Source: Cobetia marina (GTDB lineage: Bacteria > Pseudomonadota > Gammaproteobacteria > Pseudomonadales > Halomonadaceae). From it: a DNA stretch of 64,000 nucleotides. Every line of letters begins with the position of its first letter. Within the stretch, counting starts at the first letter, position 1. The DNA is taken from NCBI RefSeq assembly GCF_001720485.1, contig NZ_CP017114.1, positions 2,852,001 through 2,916,000 on the forward strand, given 5' to 3'. The translations under genes were made by a program, and so were the position numbers. This document shows positions 25,315 to 34,294 of the stretch, one piece after another. The notes under the pieces were generated by a model. That model was not told the DNA's origin, searched no databases, and worked only from the letters and a program-made list of their open reading frames with translations.

Positions 25315-25815
25315 TCAGCGCGGCGTGCTGCGTGACAGCCCCAGCCGTGCGAGCGTGTCATCATCCAGCGAGTGCACCGCTTCCACGTCTGCCAATGCCG
25401 TGAAATAGTCCGGGGTCAGGAAGTCACGTCCGCCCAGCAGGTGCTCGAGATACTCACGGGCCGGCTTGAGTCCCTGACTAGTGCGCTCCGGCAAGGCGAT
25501 GTACACCCAGGCCTCGATGACACCGTCACGTGTCACGATGGCATGACGAAAGCGCTCATATTCATGTGGGCGCCCCTCGTAGGGGTCCATCAGGGTGATC
25601 TGCTCAGGGTCGCGCAGCTCGTAGAGCACCCCTTCGACACGCTCACCCCGCGCCGGTTGCACATTGGCATGTGCGATCCCCGGAACACGCGACGCCTTGT
25701 CGAAACTCAGCCGATGCTCCTCCAGCCAGCCATGCAGGGCACGACGCGTGTCACCGATGCGTGCCGCGACACGCGCCGGATTCATGTTGCTTCCGTAGGC
25801 GAAGTAGTACGGCAT
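25315..25815 (-). CDS. Gamma-glutamylcyclotransferase-like protein
   Basis: A 166-residue protein starting MPYYFAYGSNMNPARVAARIG. The YGSN motif binds substrate in the AIG2/GGCT fold. MDPYEGRPHEYERF includes the likely catalytic glutamate. Enzymes of this fold release 5-oxoproline from gamma-glutamyl amides. The specific substrate here (gamma-glutamyl amino acid, glutathione or gamma-glutamylamine) is not clear. I chose ATG 25815 because GGGAG precedes it by 6 bases; an ATG two codons upstream does not have room for a site. It follows yqcC by 28 bases. Confidence 0.88.
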   Translation of the reverse strand: MPYYFAYGSNMNPARVAARIGDTRRALHGWLEEHRLSFDKASRVPGIAHANVQPARGERVEGVLYELRDPEQITLMDPYEGRPHEYERFRHAIVTRDGVIEAWVYIALPERTSQGLKPAREYLEHLLGGRDFLTPDYFTALADVEAVHSLDDDTLARLGLSRSTPR

Positions 25816-25843
25816 ACCCATCTCCCGTGTGAACCGCGACGAC

Positions 25844-26209
25844 TCAGTTGTCGGTGATCAGCGTATCGATCTCGCGCACGACTTCCGTCATCGCCACGCG
25901 GCGCTCCGGACGCGCATCCTTCAACCAGGCCTCGATGGCAGGCGCCACGTCACACTTCACCGGGAAGCTGCCACGCGCGTCACACAGTGCCTCGAGACGC
26001 GCGATGAACACGAAACGCAGCCACTGGCCCATGTCCATGCGGTCCACGCAGAAGGGCTCCACGCTCATGAAGGCCTCTGGGGTCGGTGTCTCCATGCGCC
26101 ACAGATCCGCCGCCTTCATCGTCGCTTCCAGGCGTGCCAGCAGGTCACGCAATTCGTCATGCGCGTTGCCGGCGAGTTCGCCGTCCTGGGGTATTTCGGT
26201 CGGGTTCAT
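25844..26209 (-). CDS. yqcC: YqcC-family protein
   Basis: A 121-residue protein of the YqcC/DUF446 family. It has the conserved LLARLEATMKAADLW near the N-terminus, the core PFCVDRMDMGQWLRFVFIARLEALC and the downstream WLKDARPERRV. It is a small all-helical protein. In E. coli the gene lies beside truC; here it precedes a cyclotransferase gene. The molecular role is not known. Its promoter must lie in the 76 bases shared with the divergent antiporter gene. Confidence 0.9.
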   Translation of the reverse strand: MNPTEIPQDGELAGNAHDELRDLLARLEATMKAADLWRMETPTPEAFMSVEPFCVDRMDMGQWLRFVFIARLEALCDARGSFPVKCDVAPAIEAWLKDARPERRVAMTEVVREIDTLITDN

Positions 26210-26285
26210 GACACCTCCGTCAATTCATGCATGATGCGTTCACGGTATTATCCCGTTCATACGCTTGGAAGGCCAGGAGGGCCAG

Positions 26286-28274
26286 ATGGCAGATAGCCTG
26301 TTCAATGACGTGATGATCCTGCTGGGGGCCTCGGTAGTCGCGGCGGCGCTGTTCCGACGCCTGCACCTGCCACCGGTACTGGCCTATCTGGCGGTGGGCT
26401 TTCTGGTCGGCCCGCATCTGGCAGGCTGGATAGGCCGTCCGGAAGAGCTGGCCTTTCTGTCGGAGTTCGGCCTGGTCTTTCTGTTGTTCTCGCTGGGATT
26501 GGAATTCTCGATGCCCCGCATGCGAGCCCTCAAGACCACCGTCTTCGGACTGGGAGCCTCCCAGGTGGTGGTCTGCAGCGGACTCTTCTGGGCGCTGGGC
26601 TGCGCACTGGGGCTGACCCCTGCCGCGGCGCTGGTCGCGGCCGGCGCACTGGGACTTTCTTCCACGGCCATCGTGACGCGGGAGCTGGCGCGCTGGAACG
26701 AGCTGGACAGCCCCCACGGCCATGCCGCGGTGGGAGTGTTGCTGTTTCAGGACCTTGCCGCCCTGCTGTTCCTGATCCTGATTCCGGCCATGGCGGGAGA
26801 TGGCAGCCAGCTGCTCAGCGATCTGGGCGTGATGCTGGCCAAGGGCATCGGCCTGGTGGTGGTGATGATGGCCATCGGCAAATGGGTGCTGCCACTGGTC
26901 TTTCAGGAAGTCGCGCGCTCACGCTCGGAAGAGCTGTTCGTGCTCACCGTATTGCTGGTGGCCCTGTTCTCGGCCTGGCTGACCCACAGCCTGCACCTTT
27001 CGATGGCGCTCGGCGCCTTCCTGGCGGGCATGATGCTCGGTGAAAGCCATTACCGGCATCAGATAGAGGCGGACATCCGCCCGTTCCGGGACATCCTGCT
27101 GGGCCTGTTCTTCGTCTCGGTCGGCATGCTGCTCGACCCGCATGTCCTGCTGGCACAGTGGTACTGGGTGGTGATCGGCGTGATCTGTCTGCTGACCACC
27201 AAGGCACTGTTGATCACGGGGCTTGCCAGACTCTCCGGACGACCACTGGATTCGGCCATGCGCACCGGCCTGGTGCTGTCACAGGGCGGAGAGTTCGGGT
27301 TTGCCCTGCTGGCACTGGCCAGTCAACAGCAGCTGATGGACACCGATACCGTGGGACTGGTGGTGGCGATCATCATCGGCTCGCTGGTCGTCACGCCCTC
27401 GCTCATTCGTCACAACCAGCATCTGTCGCAACGTGCCTGCCGCTCACATACCCCCACCCAGGAAAATCCGCACACCACGGCGCAGTTGAGCGAGGCCACG
27501 GCCCCGCTGCACGACCACGTCATCGTGTGCGGCTTCGGGCGTGTCGGTCAGACGGTCGGGCGCTTCCTGACCCAGGAGAAGCTCCAGTGGATCGCCATCG
27601 ATGCCGACCCCATCCGCGTGCATGAAGCCGCCAGCGCGGGTGAACCGGTGGTCTTCGGTGATGCCCAGCGTCAGGACATTCTGCGCGCACTGGGCATCGA
27701 GCGCGCCCGCCAGGTGGTGATCACCGTCAACCAGCTGCCGCATGCACTGGCCATCCTGCATGCCATCCAGCCGTTGCAGCTCCCCGAGCTCAAGGTGCTG
27801 GTGCGCACCCAGGATGATGCCGACCTGGACACCTACAAGGCCGCCGGCGCGACCGAGGTGATCCCGGAGGTACTGGAAGGCTCATTGATGCTGGTCTCGC
27901 ATGTGCTGGTCAATCTCGAGGTGCCATTTCGCCGTGTGGCGCGCTCGATCCAGAAGGCCCGCGAGGCCCGCTACAGTCTGCTGCATGGCTACTTCCACGG
28001 CCAGCAGTCACAGCTGACCGACAAGCGTGGCAACCCGCTGCTGAGACGCCATCCCGTGACCCTGACCGAGAGCACCTGGGCCTGTGAGCGCCGACTGGAC
28101 GAGATCTCCCTGCCGGAGCGCAGCGGTATCCTGATCTCCCGCATCGTGCGCGCCAACGGGGACTGCATCGAGGAGCCCACGGGTGATCTTCGTCTCGCGT
28201 GTGGCGATACGCTGGTATTGTCCGGGCTGGCTGATCATATTGAAGAGGCAGAAGCGCGTCTGTTGTCGGGCTGA
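26286..28274 (+). CDS. CPA2-family monovalent cation:proton antiporter with RCK domain (KefB/YbaL-like)
   Basis: A 662-residue inner-membrane protein. About twelve membrane segments form the Na+/H+ exchanger domain (PF00999), with FLLFSLGLEFSM and GALGLSSTAIVTRELAR as signature stretches. A cytoplasmic TrkA-N domain begins near residue 410 with the nucleotide-binding motif HVIVCGFGRVGQTVGRFL. A TrkA-C domain ends the protein (SGDTLVLSG-like LACGDTLVLSG). Relatives export K+ or Na+ in exchange for protons. AGGAGG precedes ATG 26286. The glutathione-binding residues of KefC are not evident, so I do not call it kefB. Confidence 0.9.
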   Translation: MADSLFNDVMILLGASVVAAALFRRLHLPPVLAYLAVGFLVGPHLAGWIGRPEELAFLSEFGLVFLLFSLGLEFSMPRMRALKTTVFGLGASQVVVCSGLFWALGCALGLTPAAALVAAGALGLSSTAIVTRELARWNELDSPHGHAAVGVLLFQDLAALLFLILIPAMAGDGSQLLSDLGVMLAKGIGLVVVMMAIGKWVLPLVFQEVARSRSEELFVLTVLLVALFSAWLTHSLHLSMALGAFLAGMMLGESHYRHQIEADIRPFRDILLGLFFVSVGMLLDPHVLLAQWYWVVIGVICLLTTKALLITGLARLSGRPLDSAMRTGLVLSQGGEFGFALLALASQQQLMDTDTVGLVVAIIIGSLVVTPSLIRHNQHLSQRACRSHTPTQENPHTTAQLSEATAPLHDHVIVCGFGRVGQTVGRFLTQEKLQWIAIDADPIRVHEAASAGEPVVFGDAQRQDILRALGIERARQVVITVNQLPHALAILHAIQPLQLPELKVLVRTQDDADLDTYKAAGATEVIPEVLEGSLMLVSHVLVNLEVPFRRVARSIQKAREARYSLLHGYFHGQQSQLTDKRGNPLLRRHPVTLTESTWACERRLDEISLPERSGILISRIVRANGDCIEEPTGDLRLACGDTLVLSGLADHIEEAEARLLSG

Positions 28275-28360
28275 GGCTCTGTCCGTCGGACGGGCACAGG
28301 AGACCGGCCTTTCGACAGCAGGCAATGACCGCCTTCGTCACGTCACAAGGGAGACTCATC

Positions 28361-28669
28361 ATGCACGGACAGCACGCAACGTCTTGCTCGACCCAGGGGA
28401 GCCCACAGTCGATGGGCGTCCACAATTACATGGAGCAACTGGTGTTCGATGGCATACGCCTGCATGCCACGGCCAGCGGCATGGATGGCGACAGCCGCGA
28501 GGATGTCGCCTGCATCGCGCTCAATCAGCTGGCACCGCGCTACATCCGTCATGATGTGGACATGGCCTTCTACATGACCCCTGCCGAACAGGAGCTGCTG
28601 GAAGAGCGTGTGGCCCTGGCTCTCGATGATGCGGTGGCCAGGGTGCACAGCATGCCGCGACGCAGCTAG
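28361..28669 (+). CDS. ComFB-family protein
   Basis: A 102-residue protein. The core CIALNQLAPRYIRHDVDMAFYMTPAEQ is the ComFB signature (PF10719, late competence development protein). In Bacillus, ComFB is encoded in the comF operon, and in other bacteria ComFB-like domains have been linked to cyclic-dinucleotide signalling. Gammaproteobacterial copies have no assigned function. The second residue block is helical and acidic. ATG 28361 has AAGGGAG 8 bases upstream. It lies 86 bases after the antiporter and may share its transcript. Confidence 0.8.
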   Translation: MHGQHATSCSTQGSPQSMGVHNYMEQLVFDGIRLHATASGMDGDSREDVACIALNQLAPRYIRHDVDMAFYMTPAEQELLEERVALALDDAVARVHSMPRRS

Positions 28670-28757
28670 TCGCCGCCCTCTCCTGCCCCGGGCGCATCGC
28701 GGGGATGCGTCCGGGCAATCACGATGCTCGCCATCAATCACGACGAGCCTCACCAAC

Positions 28758-28795
28758 CACGACGGCCCACCTGCGCAGGCAGGTGGGCCGTCGTG
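28758..28795. terminator. Bidirectional terminator, comFB / ABC importer
   Basis: A perfect 17-base inverted repeat (CACGACGGCCCACCTGC) around GCAG, between convergent genes. Confidence 0.88.
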
Positions 28796-28824
28796 ATGAG
28801 GGTTGCCCTTGAGATGGCAGCCGC

Positions 28825-29589
28825 TCAGATACCTGCCGCTCCCTGCGGCGGGACTTCATCGAGCACCTTGCGCAGGAAGGCGCGGGTGCGGTCATCCTTC
28901 GGCGCGCTGAACAGCTGACTCGGTGGCCCCTGCTCGACGATACGCCCGCCTTCCATGAAGATGACGCGGTCAGCGACTTCCCGCGCAAACTGCATCTCGT
29001 GGGTGACCACGATCATGGTCTGACGCTCCACCGCCAGCTGCTTCATCAGCTCCAGCACTTCGTCGACCCATTCCGGGTCGAGCGCCGAGGTCGGCTCATC
29101 GAACAGGATGACCTCGGCCTGGGCCGCCATGGCACGCCCGATGCCGATCCGCTGCTGCTGTCCACCGGAAAGCGCCGCCGGGAAGGCATCCGTCTTCTCG
29201 CTCATGCCGATGCGCTCGAGAATCTCGCGGGCGCGTTGATGCGCCTTGGCCTTGGGCCAGCCATTGACGACGATCAGGCCCTCGGCAATGTTCTCAAGCG
29301 CCGTCTTGTTGGCGAACAGCGCATAGTTCTGGAACACGAAGGCACTGTTGCGACGCAGGGCAAGAATGTCATGGCGACTGGCGCGTGTGGCCGCGACCTT
29401 GTGCTCGCCGATCTGGATTTCCCCGTCATCGGGTTGTTCCAGGAAGTTGATGCAACGCAGCAAGGTGGACTTGCCGGTACCCGACGGGCCGATGACGACG
29501 ATGATCTCGCCCTGTTTCACTTCCAGCGTGATGCCATCGAGCACGGCCTGCCCGCCGAATTTCTTGATCAGATTTCTGACTGCAATCAT
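28825..29589 (-). CDS. Polar amino-acid ABC transporter ATP-binding protein (cystine-type)
   Basis: A 254-residue ABC ATPase: Walker [11 protein letters not shown]-loop VFQNYALF, signature LSGGQQQR, Walker [14 protein letters not shown] and H-loop [15 protein letters not shown]. It belongs to the polar amino-acid group (GlnQ/TcyN). The start overlaps the permease stop by four bases (ATGA), so the two are coupled. The binding protein upstream suggests L-cystine as substrate. Confidence 0.92.
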   Translation of the reverse strand: MIAVRNLIKKFGGQAVLDGITLEVKQGEIIVVIGPSGTGKSTLLRCINFLEQPDDGEIQIGEHKVAATRASRHDILALRRNSAFVFQNYALFANKTALENIAEGLIVVNGWPKAKAHQRAREILERIGMSEKTDAFPAALSGGQQQRIGIGRAMAAQAEVILFDEPTSALDPEWVDEVLELMKQLAVERQTMIVVTHEMQFAREVADRVIFMEGGRIVEQGPPSQLFSAPKDDRTRAFLRKVLDEVPPQGAAGI

Positions 29590-30260
29590 CGCTGATAGGC
29601 CTTGTTGAGACGTTTCTCCATCCAGCGCTGCACGAAGGACAGCCCTTCCACCATCACCCAGTAGACGATGGCCACCATGATGAAGGATTCAAAGTACAGG
29701 AAGCTGCTGGCCGCTTCCTTCTGGGTCGCGCCCATCAGTTCGGTCACCCCCAGCGTGAAGGCCAGCGACGTGGACTTGATCATGTCCACGAAGTAGTTCA
29801 TCAGCGTGGGAGCCGCCACACGGGCTGCCTGTGGCAGCACGATGCGACGCATCAACTGGACATTGGTCATGCCGATGGACAGCGCCGCCTCGGTCTGGCT
29901 GCGATCGACGCCGACGATGGCCGCACGGATCGACTCGGCCATGTAGGCAGAGAAGTGCAGCGTCAGGCCCAGAATCGTCGCGGTCACGCCATCGATCTGG
30001 GTGAGGAACGACATCACCTGCGGCAGGCCGTAGTAGAACAGGAACAGCTGCACCAGCAGCGGCGTACCGCGGAAGAAGGAGATGAACACCACGGTCAGCG
30101 CGTTGAGCACCGGCACCTTCAGCACCCGCACTACCGCCAACAGCGAGGCCAGTACCAGCGCGGCCACCATGCCGATACAGGCCATCTTGAGTGTTAGTGG
30201 CAGGTATTTGAGCATGACCGGCAGCAGGCCAAGCATGTAATCGATATTGAGAGTATCCAT
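29586..30260 (-). CDS. Polar amino-acid ABC transporter permease (cystine-type)
   Basis: A 224-residue inner-membrane permease of the HisM/TcyL type with about five helices. It shows [23 protein letters not shown] and the EAA loop [28 protein letters not shown] that contacts the ATPase. It should work as a homodimer since only one permease gene is present. It lies 231 bases after the binding-protein gene, with a hairpin in that gap. Confidence 0.93.
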   Translation of the reverse strand: MDTLNIDYMLGLLPVMLKYLPLTLKMACIGMVAALVLASLLAVVRVLKVPVLNALTVVFISFFRGTPLLVQLFLFYYGLPQVMSFLTQIDGVTATILGLTLHFSAYMAESIRAAIVGVDRSQTEAALSIGMTNVQLMRRIVLPQAARVAAPTLMNYFVDMIKSTSLAFTLGVTELMGATQKEAASSFLYFESFIMVAIVYWVMVEGLSFVQRWMEKRLNKAYQR

Positions 30261-30363
30261 TCGTTATCCGGACAGGCTGAGGGCTTGGCTGAGAGTCTCA
30301 CGGAAGACGCCCATCGACGTGATGACGGCAATATCCCGGCGACACGCGGAGCATCATCACGGC

Positions 30364-30394
30364 AACGGGGTGACGGTTGTGCCGTCACCCCGTT
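30364..30394 (-). terminator. Hairpin between the binding-protein and permease genes
   Basis: A perfect 13-base inverted repeat (AACGGGGTGACGG) with a 5-base loop and no long T-run. Placed inside the operon, it could act as a partial terminator or protect the upstream message, giving more binding protein than permease. Confidence 0.7.
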
Positions 30395-30491
30395 TGCTCA
30401 CGACATCGATTGACGCGCCTGCACGTGACACACCGTCATGCGTCAGGCTCGTCCACGGGTGCCCCCTGTATCAGGGCGCGCCCGTCAATGT

Positions 30492-31286
30492 TCAAGGCGT
30501 GGTGATGTCATTGCCGAACCACTTGTTGGAAATCTCGGCCAGACGACCATTTTCCTTGAGCTCGGTCAGCGCGGCATCCACCGCGTCACGCTTGGCTTCA
30601 CCCTCGGCATCCTTGCGGAACGGCAGCGCGTTCTCGAGACGTGAGAACGGCGTGCCTGCCAGCTCCAGCGGCAACGGTGTCTTCTGGATCACCTGGCTTG
30701 CGCTGACGCGGTCCATCACGAAGGCATCGACACGGCCCAGGGCGGTGTCCTGCTCGATGTTGGATTCATAGGTCTTGATATCGATCTGGTCGGCGTACGG
30801 CAGCTCCTTCATCAGCGCTTCGTAGTTGGACCCCAGATTGACCGCCACGCTGTGCCCCTTGAGGGACTCGACGCCGGTGATCTCGTCATTGCCACGACGC
30901 TTGACCACCTGCGCCCCGTCATAGACGTACGGCTGGGTGAAGGCGAACTTGGCCTTGCGCGCATCGGTGATGGTGATCTGGTTGGCCACGGTATCGATAC
31001 GACCCGCTTCCAGTGCACCGATCAGACCGGAGAAGCTCATGGTGACGAATTCGACATCGTCGCCGGTGATCTCGCCCACGGCATTCAGGACATCCACCTC
31101 AAAGCCCTGCAGCTTGTCCTGCTTGACGAAGGTGAACGGGAAGTAGCCCCCGGACATGCCGACCTTCAGGGTGTCGGCGTGAGCGGCCAGGCTGCCCATG
31201 GCAGCAGCCCCCAATGCCGCCGCCATCACGGTGCCCTTGAGAGCAGTGGCAGAGAAGACGGCAGCAAGTGAACGTGAATGGCGCAT
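30492..31286 (-). CDS. Polar amino-acid (probably cystine) ABC transporter substrate-binding protein
   Basis: A 264-residue periplasmic binding protein. A long signal peptide ends AHA at residue 37. The SBP family 3 fold follows: GYFPFTFVKQDKLQGFEVDV, VANQITITDARKAKFAFTQPYV, VAVNLGSNYEALMKE and a terminal KWFGNDIT. The last parts are very like E. coli TcyJ (FliY), which binds L-cystine. The gene leads the operon. An AT-rich promoter with TTATTC and TATAAA (31407-31435) lies 120 bases upstream. Confidence 0.88.
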   Translation of the reverse strand: MRHSRSLAAVFSATALKGTVMAAALGAAAMGSLAAHADTLKVGMSGGYFPFTFVKQDKLQGFEVDVLNAVGEITGDDVEFVTMSFSGLIGALEAGRIDTVANQITITDARKAKFAFTQPYVYDGAQVVKRRGNDEITGVESLKGHSVAVNLGSNYEALMKELPYADQIDIKTYESNIEQDTALGRVDAFVMDRVSASQVIQKTPLPLELAGTPFSRLENALPFRKDAEGEAKRDAVDAALTELKENGRLAEISNKWFGNDITTP

Positions 31287-31990
31287 CGGAAATCCTCGAT
31301 GGTGGCAGACTTATGCGGGCAGGGCATGTGTCGAAGTGCAGACGTCATCCACCGTCCCACACGCAGCGAGCACATGACAGCAACGAATCAGGCATAAGCG
31401 CCAGCATTTATATGTGATTTAGTTTTATAGAATAACGAGCCTGTCGCGCATTCCCAAACATTTCCTCCACTTTGGTAAGAACGAAAAGGAATAACGCTAC
31501 ATGCGCGAGCAATGATGAGATTCTAGCATGCCTGCCCCTGCTGACCAGCCATGCGCCGAGGCGTCCCGGCGGGCGCAACGGCCGCTGCCACTCGGATTGA
31601 GTGTGCCCTCTCAAGAGCACGCCACCGGGTAGCGGCTAACGATGACAGGCTGAGGTCATCAGGATGACAGTTATTCACGTCTTCCGTGGACGATACTGTG
31701 GATAACCTTGTGCTTCCTCGCTGCAAGCCGCGCCAGACCTGGGCAGGAGAAAATTGATCAAATTTTCATCAGCGAGTCACCAGGACGTCTCCCAAAGGCC
31801 CCATAGCCGGCAATCCTTCTGCAATCAAGGTGTTGCGACAATGCGCGACAGCCTTCGCGGGTGGCATGCAAAGAGGCGAATCGCTAAAGTCTCAGCCATT
31901 CTTGGCGTATCCTTGCCGATATCACGCCCAATCTCAGGTCGTCCCGGACGCGTACTGCGTCCGGGGAGCCCAACCGCAGCGGTGAGCCTC
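31287..31990. other. Intergenic region, ABC importer / DUF3549 gene
   Basis: 704 bases between divergent genes. The importer promoter lies at 31407-31435. The remainder includes open frame upstream of 31991 that I do not accept as coding, because it lacks a ribosome site and family resemblance. Confidence 0.55.
31407..31435 (-). promoter_or_regulatory. Predicted promoter of the cystine-type importer
   Basis: On the minus strand TTATTC (31430-31435), a 17-base AT-rich spacer and TATAAA (31407-31412). The -10 is good and the -35 poor, as at activator-dependent promoters. TTATTC also resembles part of CysB sites, but one half-site is not proof. Confidence 0.5.
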
Positions 31991-33109
31991 ATGACTCCAC
32001 TCTCCTCCCTGAGCAACTTCTTCCAGCGCACCGGTGCTGACGTGCACCTTTATCATCTGGGGCGCATCCTGTCCCCCTTGAGCCTTGAAGAGCTGGAAGC
32101 CTTCGAGACCCAGCAACAGCCGTGGTCGCAACCTTTCAAGGGACAGGCCCGGCTGGCGTGCGTCTTCCGACCCGCCGGCATCGACGATCCACTGGTGTGG
32201 TTTCTGGCCCTGCCGCTGGATGAAGAAGGCCGGCTTTCTCCGCCGCAACGAGATGCATTCCTCGAACGCCTGCTGACCACACTCGGCCAGACGGCACTGA
32301 ACGTCGGTCGTTCTGACCTGTTGCAGGCCGAGGCAGGCAAGATCGACAACCTGATGCAGGACAATCCCCTGGCCTTCACTCCAGATGACAGCCTGCGCGC
32401 CATGCTGCATGCCCGCGCCAGCATCGACTGTGATCGCCCTGCCAGCCAGTACTATGAACAGGCGGAACGCTATCTCGCCGCGCAACTGCCCCTTGATGAC
32501 TGGCCCAGCGTTGGCCTGCAGGGCATCGCCGATGGGCTGACGCGTCGCGGTGAGTTCACCAATGAACTTGCCGAGGCGATGATCGAACGGATCGGCTATC
32601 TTCCCGACACGCCGCTGCGCGCGCTCGCCCTGTGCCTGGAGCAGGCTCCCCCGGCCCATCCGCAGCTGGCCAGTCCGCTGACGGACAGTCTGGAGGCGGA
32701 GCTGCTCGACAGTCTGATTCGCCGCGGTCAGACGGCACGGGAGCTGGGAGACCTGGAAACCCTGTGCGCCTGCCTGCGTGCAGCGGCTGCCAGCCCCCTG
32801 CCAGCGGCCGCCGAATGGCTGGATACGCTATTGGCGGACGAGAGCGCCGCCAGCGTGGATGTGCTGGTCGCGATCGCCGCACGCGGTTATGCCCATCTGG
32901 AAGATGCCGAGCGCCTGCCGACCTTCCTCGTGCGACTGGCCAACTGCCCGCAGGCCAGCTTCCAGGCTCTCGCCCGTGATCTGGCGCTGATTCCGCGTCT
33001 GCGTCTGCCGGTACTGGTGACGCTGCGTAACGCCGAACCCGACAGCGCCCTGGGGCTCGCCCTGGCGTCGCTCACCGGCCGGACGGTGGCGCCGACGCAA
33101 CGCCACTGA
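31991..33109 (+). CDS. DUF3549-family protein
   Basis: A 372-residue soluble protein. Its beginning (LSNFFQRTGADVHLYHLGRILSPLS) and the rest of the helical protein, including DEEGRLSPPQRDAFLERLL, ALHARASIDC-like MLHARASIDCDRP and SQYYEQAERYL, agree with the gammaproteobacterial DUF3549 family. The second half looks like helical repeats. No enzyme motif is visible and the function is unknown. ATG 31991 follows GGTGAG; the upstream open frame of 79 codons is not conserved-looking. Confidence 0.8.
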   Translation: MTPLSSLSNFFQRTGADVHLYHLGRILSPLSLEELEAFETQQQPWSQPFKGQARLACVFRPAGIDDPLVWFLALPLDEEGRLSPPQRDAFLERLLTTLGQTALNVGRSDLLQAEAGKIDNLMQDNPLAFTPDDSLRAMLHARASIDCDRPASQYYEQAERYLAAQLPLDDWPSVGLQGIADGLTRRGEFTNELAEAMIERIGYLPDTPLRALALCLEQAPPAHPQLASPLTDSLEAELLDSLIRRGQTARELGDLETLCACLRAAAASPLPAAAEWLDTLLADESAASVDVLVAIAARGYAHLEDAERLPTFLVRLANCPQASFQALARDLALIPRLRLPVLVTLRNAEPDSALGLALASLTGRTVAPTQRH

Positions 33110-33633
33110 AGCCTCTGAGCCTCTGAATTACTGAGCCACTGAGCCAGCCCTGCCATCAGGACCCGCCGCCCTCGCCGGTCCTGATGGCCAATCCCCTGCC
33201 GGCCCGTCCTGGCCAATCTCTCCTCTCGGCTCGTGCCCGGCACTGAGCCACGTACCTCGTTCGGCCCCAGGCCCAGCCCTATGCCTAGCTCTAGGCCCAG
33301 CACCTTGCCCGGTGGTCGCCAGCGCAAGCGACAGGTGAGCATCACAGTCCTTGAGATCATGCGCATAACCCACGACACTTGGGAGAGGCCTGATCATCGT
33401 GCGCGAGAACTGCCCGGTGAAAGCGCTCTGCAAGGCGCCAGGCACGGGAGCGGCGCTGCTCGCAGCCAAAGATATGCCAACAAGGATTGCTGCTGATACG
33501 GTAAGTGACTATGCTGCGCGCCCGTCTGGTCGCAATCCCGCTGTCTGCCACGCGCCATTGCGATCACCACGGTGCCTTTCATGCCGTGACCCGACCTCCA
33601 GGCCAGGTCATGCCCTCTGATTCAGGATGAAAC
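33110..33633. other. Intergenic region, DUF3549 gene to rimB-like gene
   Basis: 524 bases. A hairpin CCATCAGGACC/GGTCCTGATGG at 33153-33187 may end the DUF3549 transcript, although no T-run follows. I see no rimA-like gene in front of the protease gene. Confidence 0.5.
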
Positions 33634-34143
33634 ATGCCGCATTCCAAGACCCCTGCTCGTCATCACGCTCACAAGGCACCGCCTCTGGATCTCAGATCCC
33701 TGAACCACGATCTGCTCGGCTTTCGGCCGCGAGCCGTCGTCGGGCGGCGTGAACTGATCGAGCTGCCGGAGCTGCATCTGCACCTCAACGCCAAGATCGA
33801 CACTGGCGCGCACTCGAGCGCACTGCACGCAGAGAACATCGAGGTCTTCGAGAAGGATGAAGACCTGTGGGTACGCTTCATCACGCGCAGTGGCGGCAGT
33901 GATTCTCCGCCCCATGATGTCGAGACACGGGTCCACGACCGGCGTCGGGTCAGGTCTTCCAACGGTCAGGCACAGTGGCGCTACGTGATTCGCTCCCGCA
34001 TGCAGCTCGCCGGGCTCGACTACGACATCGACATGACACTGGTCGATCGCTCCCAGATGCGCCACCCCATCCTGCTGGGGCGCCGTGCACTGCGTCGCCT
34101 GCTGGTGGCACCGGGTGCCGCCTATCTGCATGGCGAGCCCTGA
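33634..34143 (+). CDS. rimB: RimB-like retropepsin-type protease (annotated ATP-dependent zinc protease family)
   Basis: A 169-residue protein. After a basic, disordered start, VVGRRELIELPEL leads to AKIDTGAHSSALHA, the DTGA active-site motif of a retropepsin-like aspartic protease (Asp about 56). VRSSNGQAQWRYVIR and HPILLGRRALRRLLVAP follow. Many databases name this family ATP-dependent zinc protease, but the visible motif is aspartic. In Pseudomonas the relative RimB acts with RimK in ribosomal protein S6 modification. It lies 151 bases before rimK on the same strand. Confidence 0.82.
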   Translation: MPHSKTPARHHAHKAPPLDLRSLNHDLLGFRPRAVVGRRELIELPELHLHLNAKIDTGAHSSALHAENIEVFEKDEDLWVRFITRSGGSDSPPHDVETRVHDRRRVRSSNGQAQWRYVIRSRMQLAGLDYDIDMTLVDRSQMRHPILLGRRALRRLLVAPGAAYLHGEP

Positions 34144-34294
34144 CGACCTTCATATTGCGCAAGACTCGCCCCCGGCATGACTCGAACGGGCACGCCGCCT
34201 TCGCGGCGCTCGCGCAAGACGCCTCCTGACGCACCTCTTTCATCCTTTCGCCACCTTCTCATTCCTGACGGCCCTTTCGGCTCTGGAGGATTTC

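Noticed and set aside
31754-31990. Upstream extension of the DUF3549 gene by 79 codons
   Set aside because: No ribosome site and no resemblance to the family N-terminus, while ATG 31991 follows GGTGAG.
33233-33620. Plus-strand frames between the DUF3549 and rimB-like genes, considered as rimA
   Set aside because: Neither resembles RimA and neither has a ribosome binding site.
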